This document shows, piece by piece, positions 36,244 through 43,997 of a stretch of 64,000 nt of DNA. This stretch comes from Natronocella acetinitrilica. Lineage in GTDB: Bacteria; Pseudomonadota; Gammaproteobacteria; Nitrococcales; Aquisalimonadaceae. Below the pieces are notes generated by a model. The model saw only the letters and a program-made list of their open reading frames with translations, had not been told where the DNA came from and ran no database searches. The DNA lies in NCBI RefSeq assembly GCF_024170285.1, contig NZ_JALJXV010000005.1:248001-312000 (forward strand), given 5' to 3'. The translations under genes were made by a program, and so were the position numbers. The stretch's first letter is position 1. Each line of letters starts with the position of its first letter.

Positions 36244-36516
36244 TCAGGCGACGCGCTCTCCCGGAAACTCACGACCGTGGATCCGCGACCAGATAATGGG
36301 CATCAGGTCGCGCGCCGCGGTCAGCGCGTCGAGTGTCGCCTTGAGCGTGCGACCGCGAACCAGATCGGTCTCGCGATCCATCTGTTCTTCCAGCTGATCG
36401 CAGTATCGGTCGATTTCCGCCAGCATCTCGCTGGTAACAGCCCCGTTTTCGTCGCTGCGCACACGCGCCGCCATTTCCTGCAGATCGCCGGTTCCCGAAA
36501 AGCCCATGTCGCTCAT
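36244..36516 (-). CDS. Small helical protein between sctD and sctF, possible needle chaperone
   Basis: 90 residues; ATG 36516 behind GGGAG. It is acidic and helical (EMLAEIDRYCDQLEEQMDRE, then LKATLDALTAARDLMPII) with no export signal. In Yersinia the corresponding position between yscD and yscF holds yscE, a small chaperone that keeps the needle subunit unpolymerised. Size, charge and place agree, but sequence similarity cannot be judged by eye. Confidence 0.5.
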   Translation of the reverse strand: MSDMGFSGTGDLQEMAARVRSDENGAVTSEMLAEIDRYCDQLEEQMDRETDLVRGRTLKATLDALTAARDLMPIIWSRIHGREFPGERVA

Positions 36517-36558
36517 GATCGCTCCCTCTCATACCGGGCCACGCGTAGCACGCGGCCG

Positions 36559-37938
36559 TCAGTTGCCATACTCGTAGACGAACTCATGCCCCTGCTTGGC
36601 GACCACCACTGCATCTTCGCCAATGCTGCGGATCACGTAGCCGCCGGGAAGATCGCTGCCTTCCATGAAGCGGCGCCCGTCCGCACCGAGAATGTAAGGA
36701 ATGGGGCCATGACTGACGGTGCGGATATCCAGGCCAAGCACATCGCGGCTGGATCGCACGCGAGAGGTCAGCGAGACGCCGTCGGGTTTCTTACTTTCGA
36801 ACGATGCGGCAATGGATCGCCACTGCTGCAGTGCGCCGTCGCCAACGATTCCCACGGCCTGCAGTGAAGCGCTATCCGTGACCTCCAGCGCAATGTCGCT
36901 GGCAAGGCCAGCTTCATCCAGCGCACTCTCCAGATCCTCGCGAAGCTGTTCCATGGTCACGATGCGCCCTTCCCGCACCTCACGCACCGCCGGGAGATCG
37001 CGCTTCAGGACGGTGAGATAACGTTCCAGGTCCGCTGCAGAGCCGGCGAAGCCACTCACCTCAAAACGCCGGCCGTCGAGGGGCGTGACTTGAAGGGCGG
37101 GCGCACCCAGACGTTCCAGCAGTGTCTCTGCCCGACCGGCGATGTCGTCGGCATTCGTCACCCGCAACCGGGTCGCCGTCTCGAGGGAACTGGCGAACCG
37201 GCGCAGCGACTGGTAAGCGTCGCCATCGGCGATGAGACCCGACACATGCAGCACACCGTCTTCCCGCTGCACCTCAAGGGAGTCCAGACCATGCTCATCA
37301 AGCCAGGTAACGGCACGGCTGTAGTCGCGATCAAGGCTGTCGGAATCTGCGGCGCCGGCAGACATGCTTGTGAAGAGGAAAACGGACCACCCCAGCACGA
37401 TGGCCACGCCGGCACTGAACATGATCGCCGACCCGATGTAGCGCGCCGATGAGGGCTCCGAATCAGCAACGCCCCCCACCGCAGAGCCGCTCCATAGCAC
37501 CCCCAGGCGTTGCCCGATTTCCCGATCGAGTCGCTGCAGCGCCGGAAAGCGGGCAGCCAGCACTCCAGGGAGCAGGTTGGGTGCCGCGGTGGGCGGAGGT
37601 GATCCGCCATCGGCCGGAGAGTCGACCGCTGCAACGAGACGCAGCGACACCGTGCCCACATCCAGCTGATCACCGACACCGAGGGGATCAGACAACTCGG
37701 CATCGGACAGGTAATCACCATTGGACCGAACCGGCCCCTCCAGGGCGGTAGCAGTGATCACCGAACCGGCTACGCGAAGTTTTGCGTGCCTCGGCGCAAT
37801 ACCGCTATCCATGAGCACGACATCGCACTCCGTGGCGCTACCGATCAGGTGCTCTCCATCGTCGAGCGGAACAAGCGCACCCTGATGCATGCCCTGGGCA
37901 ACATGAAGGCGCAGTTGGGATCGCGAGCTATCGGTCAT
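36559..37938 (-). CDS. sctD: T3SS inner-membrane ring protein SctD
   Basis: 459 residues. N-terminal cytoplasmic FHA domain (about 8-105; HLIGSATECDVVLMDSGIAP contains the family's G-S/R loop region), a single membrane segment near 165-190 (IMFSAGVAIVLGWSVFLF), then three periplasmic ring-building/BON-like domains to the end. This is the complete SctD/YscD architecture. ATG follows AGGAGA. It lies 32 bases after the truncated sctC and should pair with the SctJ ring and the SctC N-terminal domains. Confidence 0.9.
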   Translation of the reverse strand: MTDSSRSQLRLHVAQGMHQGALVPLDDGEHLIGSATECDVVLMDSGIAPRHAKLRVAGSVITATALEGPVRSNGDYLSDAELSDPLGVGDQLDVGTVSLRLVAAVDSPADGGSPPPTAAPNLLPGVLAARFPALQRLDREIGQRLGVLWSGSAVGGVADSEPSSARYIGSAIMFSAGVAIVLGWSVFLFTSMSAGAADSDSLDRDYSRAVTWLDEHGLDSLEVQREDGVLHVSGLIADGDAYQSLRRFASSLETATRLRVTNADDIAGRAETLLERLGAPALQVTPLDGRRFEVSGFAGSAADLERYLTVLKRDLPAVREVREGRIVTMEQLREDLESALDEAGLASDIALEVTDSASLQAVGIVGDGALQQWRSIAASFESKKPDGVSLTSRVRSSRDVLGLDIRTVSHGPIPYILGADGRRFMEGSDLPGGYVIRSIGEDAVVVAKQGHEFVYEYGN

Positions 37939-37970
37939 GCCACTCTCCTGATGAATCCTGCAGCCAAGCG

Positions 37971-38693
37971 CTATCGGACTTCACGGCCCTGCGGCAGATC
38001 AACGCTGATCTGCGACGCCTCGTGGGACTGGGCGCTACCGCGAATCATTTCGTCGCCGGCTCCGTTCGCCTCACTGACTCCGTGTCTCGGCACCTGCACC
38101 ACATTGGCTTCCACCGAGGCCGGGGGCGTGAACGAACTGATGTGGGTCTGGCCGTGTTCGTCCACCCACTGATAGACACTGTCGAATTTCTGACCGCGGC
38201 CATCGACAACCTGGGCGAGTTCGCTGATCCGTTCCACGTAACGCTCCGGCCCACTCACCACGACAACGCCGGCCCCTTCCATGGCACCCCAGTGAAATCG
38301 CTCATCGAACACGCCCATCTGCTCGAGTTTTGCCCGAAACGCACTGACGGGAACGGAGTTCAGCTCGATCGTCCGCGTCACTGCGCTCTCCACCGGCTCC
38401 ACATAGAGCACATGGCCATCGAAGTGCCATTGCAGGTTGTAGGCCTCGACCAGTGTTTCGAAGACGTCCACGGCGCGCATCTGCTGAAATCGGGCGTTGA
38501 CCGTGTCGGTCGCCGCAGGGTCCACCGACACAGGGATGCCCTCGCGCGTCGCGAGATCGCGGATCACTTCATTCACGGGTTGATCGGACAGGTACAGCGA
38601 ATAGTCTCGATCGGACCAGGCTGGATCAGCCTGGGCTGTGCCGGCCACGATTCCGAAGGTCAGCCCCATCAGGTACCCGGTAGCGCGCTTCAT
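37971..38693 (-). CDS. sctC1: SctC N-terminal domain protein without secretin pore (NolW/RhcC1-like)
   Basis: 240 residues, ATG behind AGGAGGA. A Sec signal (about 1-22; GLTFGIVAGTAQAD) is followed by an N0 domain (about 27-95; YSLYLSDQPVNEVIRDLATR, then VLYVEPVES) and an N1-like domain (about 96-165; VVVVSGPERYVERISELAQV). The remaining 75 residues are polar. A whole SctC has more than 500 residues; the N2/N3 and beta-barrel domains are missing and the gene ends 32 bases before sctD. Rhizobial NolW/RhcC1 has the same length and content, with the pore in a separate gene, RhcC2. No secretin pore gene is in this window. Confidence 0.82.
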   Translation of the reverse strand: MKRATGYLMGLTFGIVAGTAQADPAWSDRDYSLYLSDQPVNEVIRDLATREGIPVSVDPAATDTVNARFQQMRAVDVFETLVEAYNLQWHFDGHVLYVEPVESAVTRTIELNSVPVSAFRAKLEQMGVFDERFHWGAMEGAGVVVVSGPERYVERISELAQVVDGRGQKFDSVYQWVDEHGQTHISSFTPPASVEANVVQVPRHGVSEANGAGDEMIRGSAQSHEASQISVDLPQGREVR

Positions 38694-38860
38694 CGTATCC
38701 TCCTGGTGACACGTCGCTGGCGGCAGTGCCGAAATCAGCGGTTGTTTCGTGTTTTCGACCGTAGTTGCAGACTAATCAGCAACCGTCGCCAGGAAAATAC
38801 AACGGATGTCTAATCCATTCGGATGAGGCGGGTTATTTCTTAGAACGGAAGGATTAATTG

Positions 38861-38888
38861 CAAAAAAAAAGCGCCACAAAGTAGCGCT
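38861..38888 (-). terminator. Rho-independent terminator of the T3SS-linked regulator gene
   Basis: On the minus strand an 8-bp stem (one G-T pair) with TTT loop is followed by nine Ts, 41 bases past the regulator's stop. It separates the regulator from sctC, so the sctC-D-F-I-J block must have its own promoter in 38694-38860, where I see no confident sigma-70 boxes. Confidence 0.87.
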
Positions 38889-38928
38889 GACTCCGAGGAG
38901 AGGAGTTCAAGTCAATATCACACGTAAT

Positions 38929-39606
38929 TCAGCCGACGTGGCGTCGAAGGTCGACGTATTTCGGAACGGTTGGAACGGTTTCCGGAGGCTCGAGGGCAAA
39001 CTTCTCCGCCAGAATTGCAGCCTGTGTCCGATTGGCGACACCCAGAACACGAAAAATAGACATGCAGTGGATTTTGACTGTGCCCTCGGAGAGATCAAGA
39101 CGGCGCGCAATTTCCTTGTTGGACTTGCCTTCCCGCACCAGGAACAGCACATCCAGTTGCCTTGGCGTGAGTCGATAGCCATGGGCCTCGGGCGGCTCGG
39201 GCTCGATGGTTGGCCAACCCCTCGACGCAGCCGACTGTTGCAAAGCCTCCCCGGCGGCATCGCCAGCCTGCTCCTGCACGAACTCCGACAGCAATCCGAG
39301 TACGGTGCGTTGCGCCGTATCGACGTCGCTGCTGACGTCGAACAGCACCACCACGGTCACATGGTCATACTGCTCACGCAGCACCTGAACATGGTAGAGG
39401 TCCCGCAACTGCGTGGATTGCAGACATGCAATGAGCAGGCGAATGTCGGGGTGCGCATCAAGGATAGCCATGGCGTCGTCCATGGACTCCAGTTCAACGA
39501 CCGTTCCACTGGGGACGCCTGATGGCAGGAGATCAGCGGCCCCGGCGGCCAACTGATCCTGGAAACCTACGACAAGTGCCCTTTGCCCGTCGTGTCTCCT
39601 TGACAT
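38929..39606 (-). CDS. LuxR/FixJ-type regulator with degenerate receiver-like domain
   Basis: 225 residues; ATG 39606 follows GGAGGG. The N-terminal ~110 residues have a receiver-like alternation but no acidic pair and no phosphorylatable aspartate (the strand corresponding to that site reads RLLIACLQS). The C-terminal domain (about 148-210) is a clear LuxR helix-turn-helix: LTPRQLDVLFLVREGKSNKE followed by IARRLDLSEGTVKIH. It is probably a DNA-binding regulator not controlled by phosphorylation. It lies between the two divergent T3SS blocks, next to palindromic operator-like sites, so it is a natural candidate for T3SS control. Confidence 0.78.
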   Translation of the reverse strand: MSRRHDGQRALVVGFQDQLAAGAADLLPSGVPSGTVVELESMDDAMAILDAHPDIRLLIACLQSTQLRDLYHVQVLREQYDHVTVVVLFDVSSDVDTAQRTVLGLLSEFVQEQAGDAAGEALQQSAASRGWPTIEPEPPEAHGYRLTPRQLDVLFLVREGKSNKEIARRLDLSEGTVKIHCMSIFRVLGVANRTQAAILAEKFALEPPETVPTVPKYVDLRRHVG

Positions 39607-40025
39607 GATTCCCTCCGTTTTGGTCCGAGCCATTGGCGGCGTAGTGCTTCCGGATCCCCACCCTATTGTTTCGATCGAGTCAGTCAGAACTGCGGGCCTG
39701 GAGCCGTTGCGAGCCTGGCCCAGCGCCGTCTTGTGGTATGGAGCCTCAGCTTCTGCCAGCGTCCAGCCTGTGTCATTACCTCATAAGTAATAAGCATAGT
39801 ACTACATAACAAGTTGGTGCGCCCCCGCATTCAAAGTCAAGGCCCTTCATCCCCTGCCGTGGCTATGCCCGAGCATGAATTGAACCTCAATTCATACCTT
39901 AATTGGAAATAGCCGAATTCAGAAATTTGAAATTGGAATACGAAAGGCATATGCCATTCGTTAAGCCCTCTTGACCTGACAATAGCGCTTCCAAAAACTG
40001 GTCTCAGCCGACTGGAATTTCATTA
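39607..40025. promoter_or_regulatory. Divergent control region of the T3SS (419 bases without a gene)
   Basis: This gap between the regulator and sctQ becomes A/T-rich from about 39770. It holds a perfect 9-bp inverted repeat (39875-39895), a palindrome GGCATATGCC (39946-39955) and several AATT repeats. TTGACC at 39971-39976 could be a -35 box for sctQ, but the matching -10 (AAAACT at 39994) is weak. No coding sequence is convincing here. Confidence 0.5.
39875..39895. promoter_or_regulatory. Perfect palindromic operator candidate
   Basis: ATGAATTGA (39875-39883) and TCAATTCAT (39887-39895) are exact reverse complements separated by ACC. A 21-base dyad of this size suits a homodimeric helix-turn-helix protein. 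It lies 131 bases before the sctQ start and 269 bases from the regulator's start. Confidence 0.6.
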
Positions 40026-41108
40026 ATGGAAGTTTGCTCAATGGACATTGAAACCGGTTTCTCATGGATCGGATTGGCAGAACGATTGGCCATTCTGGAC
40101 CGCATCGACGACTGGCTACCGATGCAAGCGCGCCTGGCCTCGATACTTGCCCTGCGCCTGCCCATCCAGACGGGCGTCCTGGGGCGTAATCTGCGCCTCG
40201 CGTTCGAGCCGCACCCCGTTGGCGACGACGATGTGTGGCACGGCTCTGCGACACTGGTTGGCGACGGAGGCGCCGCCGAGATCCTCTTTACCCGACGTGC
40301 GCTCCACGCACTCGATCCGCAGTGCGTTACCCCGGATGTGTTTGCGAGTCTGAGCCCGGCCCTGCGCACGGGCGCACTGCTGGCCGCCCTGGACACGGTA
40401 CTGGATTGCCTCGAGAAAGCCACGGGGCACGGCTTCACCCTGCGTGACGTCACGATCCACCGCTGGCCACAGGATCCCGGCCCCCTGCAAGTAACCCTGC
40501 GGGACGAGGTGGGCGAGAACCTGGGGGCGCTTGCCATCCGGACGACGCCGGCCGGCATCGGGATGCTCGAACGATTGATCGGGGCACTTCCCAGGATGAC
40601 GCGTCACCACTTCCGCGATCTGCCCTTGGTGCTGTGGACCGGACTTGTACCAATGGCAGTGACCGCCGACGAACTGCGCTCATTGCGCACGGGTGACGTA
40701 GTCAGACCGGGAATCAGCAAGGAATCAGGCAACTTCACGGTGCACATGGGGCGGCGGCGCATCGGCACCGCCAGCGCCCGCCGCAATTCCAACGTTCAAA
40801 TGGAGACCCTGAATATGAGTCAGGCACCCGAGGGACCCACCACCGAGGCAGATCAGGCGGACACGTTCCGCCCCGAGGATGTAGAGATCGAGCTGCGCTT
40901 CGATGTCGGCCGCATCAACACCACGCTGGCAACCCTGCAGCAATTGCAGCCAGGTTATGTGTTCCGCGTACACGACTCCGGCACACAACGCATTTCCATT
41001 CGCGCCAACGGCGCGCTGATTGGTCGCGGCGAACTTGTCGCGATTGGCGATGAACTGGGTATCCGCCTGCTGGAGCTGTTCGATGGAAGTCGCCGAGACG
41101 GTCACTAA
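40026..41108 (+). CDS. sctQ: T3SS sorting platform / C-ring protein SctQ
   Basis: 360 residues from ATG 40026 (ATG 40041 is an alternative). The N-terminal ~200 residues are the variable platform region. Around residues 200-245 lies the first SpoA (surface presentation of antigens) domain and from about 285 the second (VEIELRFDVGRINTTLATLQ, then GALIGRGELVAIGDELGIRL), typical of SctQ. It forms pods that recruit substrates and link to SctK and SctL. It starts the plus-strand block sctQ-R-S-T-U. Its 3' end overlaps sctR by 26 bases. Confidence 0.88.
   Translation: MEVCSMDIETGFSWIGLAERLAILDRIDDWLPMQARLASILALRLPIQTGVLGRNLRLAFEPHPVGDDDVWHGSATLVGDGGAAEILFTRRALHALDPQCVTPDVFASLSPALRTGALLAALDTVLDCLEKATGHGFTLRDVTIHRWPQDPGPLQVTLRDEVGENLGALAIRTTPAGIGMLERLIGALPRMTRHHFRDLPLVLWTGLVPMAVTADELRSLRTGDVVRPGISKESGNFTVHMGRRRIGTASARRNSNVQMETLNMSQAPEGPTTEADQADTFRPEDVEIELRFDVGRINTTLATLQQLQPGYVFRVHDSGTQRISIRANGALIGRGELVAIGDELGIRLLELFDGSRRDGH
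40815..41108 (+). CDS. Possible internally initiated short form SctQ-C
   Basis: Inside sctQ, in the same frame, ATG 40815 (residue Met-264) follows GGAG at 40802-40805 with a 9-base spacer. Translation from it would give a 97-residue protein containing only the second SpoA domain. Yersinia YscQ and several other SctQ genes are known to produce exactly such a C-terminal product, needed for assembly. The position between the two SpoA domains is right; the ribosome site is moderate. Confidence 0.5.
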   Translation: MSQAPEGPTTEADQADTFRPEDVEIELRFDVGRINTTLATLQQLQPGYVFRVHDSGTQRISIRANGALIGRGELVAIGDELGIRLLELFDGSRRDGH

Positions 41109-41769
41109 CCTGCTGGACCAGCTGCCCGGCACGGGCAGCTTCATCGCCATGGCCGTGGTACTCGGCCTGGGACCCATCCTCGCGGTCATCATCACCTCGT
41201 TTCTCAAGATCTCGGTGGTGATCATGCTGCTGCGCAACGCGCTCGGCCTGCAGGACGTGCCGTCGAACCTGGCGATCAACAGTCTCGCGCTGATCCTGTC
41301 CATGTACATCATGGCGCCGGTGGGCTGGGATATCGCCCAGCGACTCAGCGAGCCCGAGGTTGACCTGGGCGACATAACGAACACCGAGACACAGGAGGCG
41401 ATCGGCGACAGTCTGGAGGCGATACGCGGTTTCCTGGAGCGCAACGCCCGCGACCAGCACAAGGAGTTTTTCGCGACGTCGGCTCGCAAGCTCTGGGGAG
41501 ACGAACTCGGGGTTGATGTGCAACCCGACGATCTGATGGTGCTGATCCCCGCCTTCACCACCAGCGAACTCTCCGCCGCCTTCGAGGTAGCGTTCCTGCT
41601 TTACCTGCCGTTCATCGCCATCGACCTGATCGTAGCCAACATTCTGCTTGCTCTGGGCATGATCATGCTCTCGCCGCTGACCATTTCGCTCCCATTCAAG
41701 CTGCTGTTGTTCGTGGTGGTGGACGGCTGGACCCGACTGCTGCAGAGCCTGATTCTCAGCTACTCATAG
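41083..41769 (+). CDS. sctR: T3SS export apparatus protein SctR
   Basis: 228 residues from ATG 41083 (GGAG 7 bases upstream, inside sctQ). The family pattern is complete: ITSFLKISVVIMLLRNALGL (about 39-58), QDVPSNLAINSLALILSMYI, and PAFTTSELSAAFEVAFLLYL (about 160-179). Four membrane helices; five copies assemble with SctS and SctT into the export gate. Linked to nonflagellar sct genes, so not flagellar FliP. Confidence 0.92.
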   Translation: MEVAETVTNLLDQLPGTGSFIAMAVVLGLGPILAVIITSFLKISVVIMLLRNALGLQDVPSNLAINSLALILSMYIMAPVGWDIAQRLSEPEVDLGDITNTETQEAIGDSLEAIRGFLERNARDQHKEFFATSARKLWGDELGVDVQPDDLMVLIPAFTTSELSAAFEVAFLLYLPFIAIDLIVANILLALGMIMLSPLTISLPFKLLLFVVVDGWTRLLQSLILSYS

Positions 41770-41779
41770 GAGTGCGCTC

Positions 41780-42043
41780 ATGCTATCCGTTGAAATTGGC
41801 TATCACCTGGGTCGCACGGCACTGCTTGTGCTGATGCTATCGCTGCCAGCGGTTGGTGTCGGCGCATTGGTGGGGCTTTTGGTCGGTCTTTTTCAGGGCC
41901 TCACCCAGATCCAGGATCAGACCATCTCGTTCGCCCTGCGCATGCTGGCGACAACGGTCACGCTGATCATGGTGGGCCCCTGGATGGCCAGGGAACTCAC
42001 CAATTTCGCGGCGGAGATGTTTCGGCTCATGGAACAGGTGTAG
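41780..42043 (+). CDS. sctS: T3SS export apparatus protein SctS
   Basis: 87 residues, two membrane hairpin helices, with the FliQ/SctS signature VGLLVGLFQGLTQIQDQTIS (about 31-50). ATG follows GGAG. It lies 10 bases after sctR and is part of the SctRST gate. Confidence 0.92.
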   Translation: MLSVEIGYHLGRTALLVLMLSLPAVGVGALVGLLVGLFQGLTQIQDQTISFALRMLATTVTLIMVGPWMARELTNFAAEMFRLMEQV

Positions 42044-42046
42044 TCC

Positions 42047-42835
42047 ATGGCTGGGGCCGATATTTCGCCCGAGCAGGTGCTGTATGCGGCCATCGTCACG
42101 CTGCCGCGGATCTTCGTCGCCATGACCGTGCTGCCGTTCCTATCGCCGCAGATCGTGACCGGTACCGTTCGAGGGCTGCTCGGCTTCGCGCTGGTGCTCA
42201 TCGTCATGCCGTTGACCTACCTCCGCCTCGACGGCCTGACCCTGCAGCCCACCCTGCTGCTTTTCCTGATACCCAAGGAAATCCTGATCGGGCTGGTGCT
42301 TGGATTCATCACGGCGATTCCGTTCTGGGTGGCGGCGGGCCTGGGCCGACTCCTGGACGTGCAGCGCGGTTCCATGACGGCGACGATGTTCACACCCTTG
42401 TATCAGGATGCTGTCTCGCCCCTCGGCACGTTGTTCGTTCAGGCCCTCACGGTGCTCTTCTTCACCACCGCAGGTGTGCATCTGTTCCTGACAGCGCTGT
42501 ACGAGAGCTACCTGATCTGGCCTGTCCATCACGTCGGACCCGGCTTCGCCGCCGGCGGCGCCGACCTGGTGGCAGCCCTGTTTCAGAGTGTCTTCTACTG
42601 GATTGCCGTACTGGCGGCACCGATGATCATCCTGGTGTTGCTGATCGACCTGCTGATGGGGGTGCTCAACCGGTTCGTGCCGGAAATCAATGTGTTCTTC
42701 CTGGCATTTCCGTTCAAGGCCTGCATCGTGCTGTTCGTGCTGGTGGTCTACGCGGACACGCTGATGGGCGCGTTCGCGCGGGAGTGGATTACTCACCCGA
42801 ACTGGTTTTCGCCGCTACAGCAGATTCTGCGATGA
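42047..42835 (+). CDS. sctT: T3SS export apparatus protein SctT
   Basis: 262 residues with about seven membrane segments and the FliR/SctT features GFALVLIVMPLTYLRLDG and KEILIGLVLGFITAIPFWVA (about 79-98). Its stop overlaps the sctU start (ATGA). It completes the SctRST gate and contacts SctU. Confidence 0.92.
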   Translation: MAGADISPEQVLYAAIVTLPRIFVAMTVLPFLSPQIVTGTVRGLLGFALVLIVMPLTYLRLDGLTLQPTLLLFLIPKEILIGLVLGFITAIPFWVAAGLGRLLDVQRGSMTATMFTPLYQDAVSPLGTLFVQALTVLFFTTAGVHLFLTALYESYLIWPVHHVGPGFAAGGADLVAALFQSVFYWIAVLAAPMIILVLLIDLLMGVLNRFVPEINVFFLAFPFKACIVLFVLVVYADTLMGAFAREWITHPNWFSPLQQILR

Positions 42836-43884
42836 GCGAGGACAAGAGCCAGAAAACGGAGAAGCCCACACCCCACAAACTGCGCAAGGCGCGGGAACAG
42901 GGGCAGGTCCCGAAAAGCAAGGAGATCGTGTCCGCCGCGAGCCTCATCATCACACTCGGGGTCACCCTCGCACTTGCCGGCTGGATGGCACAGCAGGTGC
43001 TGGCGCTCGCCGGAGCGTTGGTGGACAACATTGATGCGCCATTGGACGAGACTCTGGGCGACGCACTGCAGCTAACCTGGCGCACCGTAATCACCGCCTG
43101 CCTGCCGGTGATTGTCACTGCGCTCGCCGTCGGCATCGTGGCCAACGTTGCCCAGTTTGGCGTCATCTTCTCGGCGGAGCCGATCAAGCCCAAGCTGCAG
43201 AAGATCAACCCGGTGGAAGGCGCCAAGAAAATCTTCTCGCGTCGCAAGCTGCTGGAGACCCTGAAGGCGATCCTCAAGATCATCGTCATCGCCCTGGTGG
43301 CGGTGCTGGTCGTTCGCGACCATCTGCAGGACCTGCTCTACATCAACCACTGCGGGCTGGAATGCGCCTACGGCGTGGCCGGCACGATCGTGGTCAAGGT
43401 CATCGGCGCAGTCATCCCCCTGTTCATCATACTCGCGGCCATTGACTACGCCTTTCAGCGGGCGGAATTCATGCGCGAGCAGCGGATGAGCAAACAGGAG
43501 GTCAAGCGGGAGTTCAAGGACACGCAGGGCAACCCGGAGGTCAAGCAAGAGCGCAAGTCCCGCCAGCGTGAGCAGATCGAAGGGGATGTTCGCCAAAGCA
43601 TGATCGACGCGACTGTCGTGGTGACAGACGGGCGCGCCCTGCTGGCGATCAAGTTCGATGAGAAGGACACACCCGTCCCCATGGTGACGGTGCGGGAGTC
43701 CGGCAAGCGGGCCATGCAGGCGAAACAGGTGGCGGAACGGCACGAGCGGCCGATCATCGAGGATGCGGAGACCACGGCGCTGCTCATGCGTGAGTGCAAG
43801 CGGGGCGCACCGGTACCGCGCAAGGCGTTCGACGCCGTAGCCGGCCTGATCGTGCAGGCCCGGCGCATGCAGCAGCAGGGATAG
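42832..43884 (+). CDS. sctU: T3SS substrate-switch protein SctU, lacking the NPTH cleavage motif
   Basis: 350 residues from ATG 42832. The N-terminal half is normal SctU: KTEKPTPHKLRKAREQGQVP (about 8-27), four membrane segments and the QRAEFMREQRMSKQEVKREF linker. The cytoplasmic domain normally self-cleaves at N-P-T-H before switching from needle to effector export. Here the aligned stretch is TVVVTDGRALLAIKFDEKDT (about 260-279), leaving TDGR or DGRA where NPTH should be; I checked this codon by codon. The conserved following TPVP and the C-terminus are retained. The protein should build the gate but may not self-cleave. Confidence 0.92.
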   Translation: MSEDKSQKTEKPTPHKLRKAREQGQVPKSKEIVSAASLIITLGVTLALAGWMAQQVLALAGALVDNIDAPLDETLGDALQLTWRTVITACLPVIVTALAVGIVANVAQFGVIFSAEPIKPKLQKINPVEGAKKIFSRRKLLETLKAILKIIVIALVAVLVVRDHLQDLLYINHCGLECAYGVAGTIVVKVIGAVIPLFIILAAIDYAFQRAEFMREQRMSKQEVKREFKDTQGNPEVKQERKSRQREQIEGDVRQSMIDATVVVTDGRALLAIKFDEKDTPVPMVTVRESGKRAMQAKQVAERHERPIIEDAETTALLMRECKRGAPVPRKAFDAVAGLIVQARRMQQQG

Positions 43885-43997
43885 CCCTGGTGGGTCGCGA
43901 CGGCGCCGGGTTCTACACCGTCCGTTGAATGGCCAGCAGACAATCGTCGTGAAACCCTCGTCACTGCTACCAATGTGTCACAGACAAGGAGGATGTC

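Noticed and set aside
41083-43884. Reading SctR/S/T/U as flagellar FliP/Q/R and FlhB
   Set aside because: They are linked to SctQ and to SctC, D, I, J and K, and no flagellin, hook, rod or motor genes are present.
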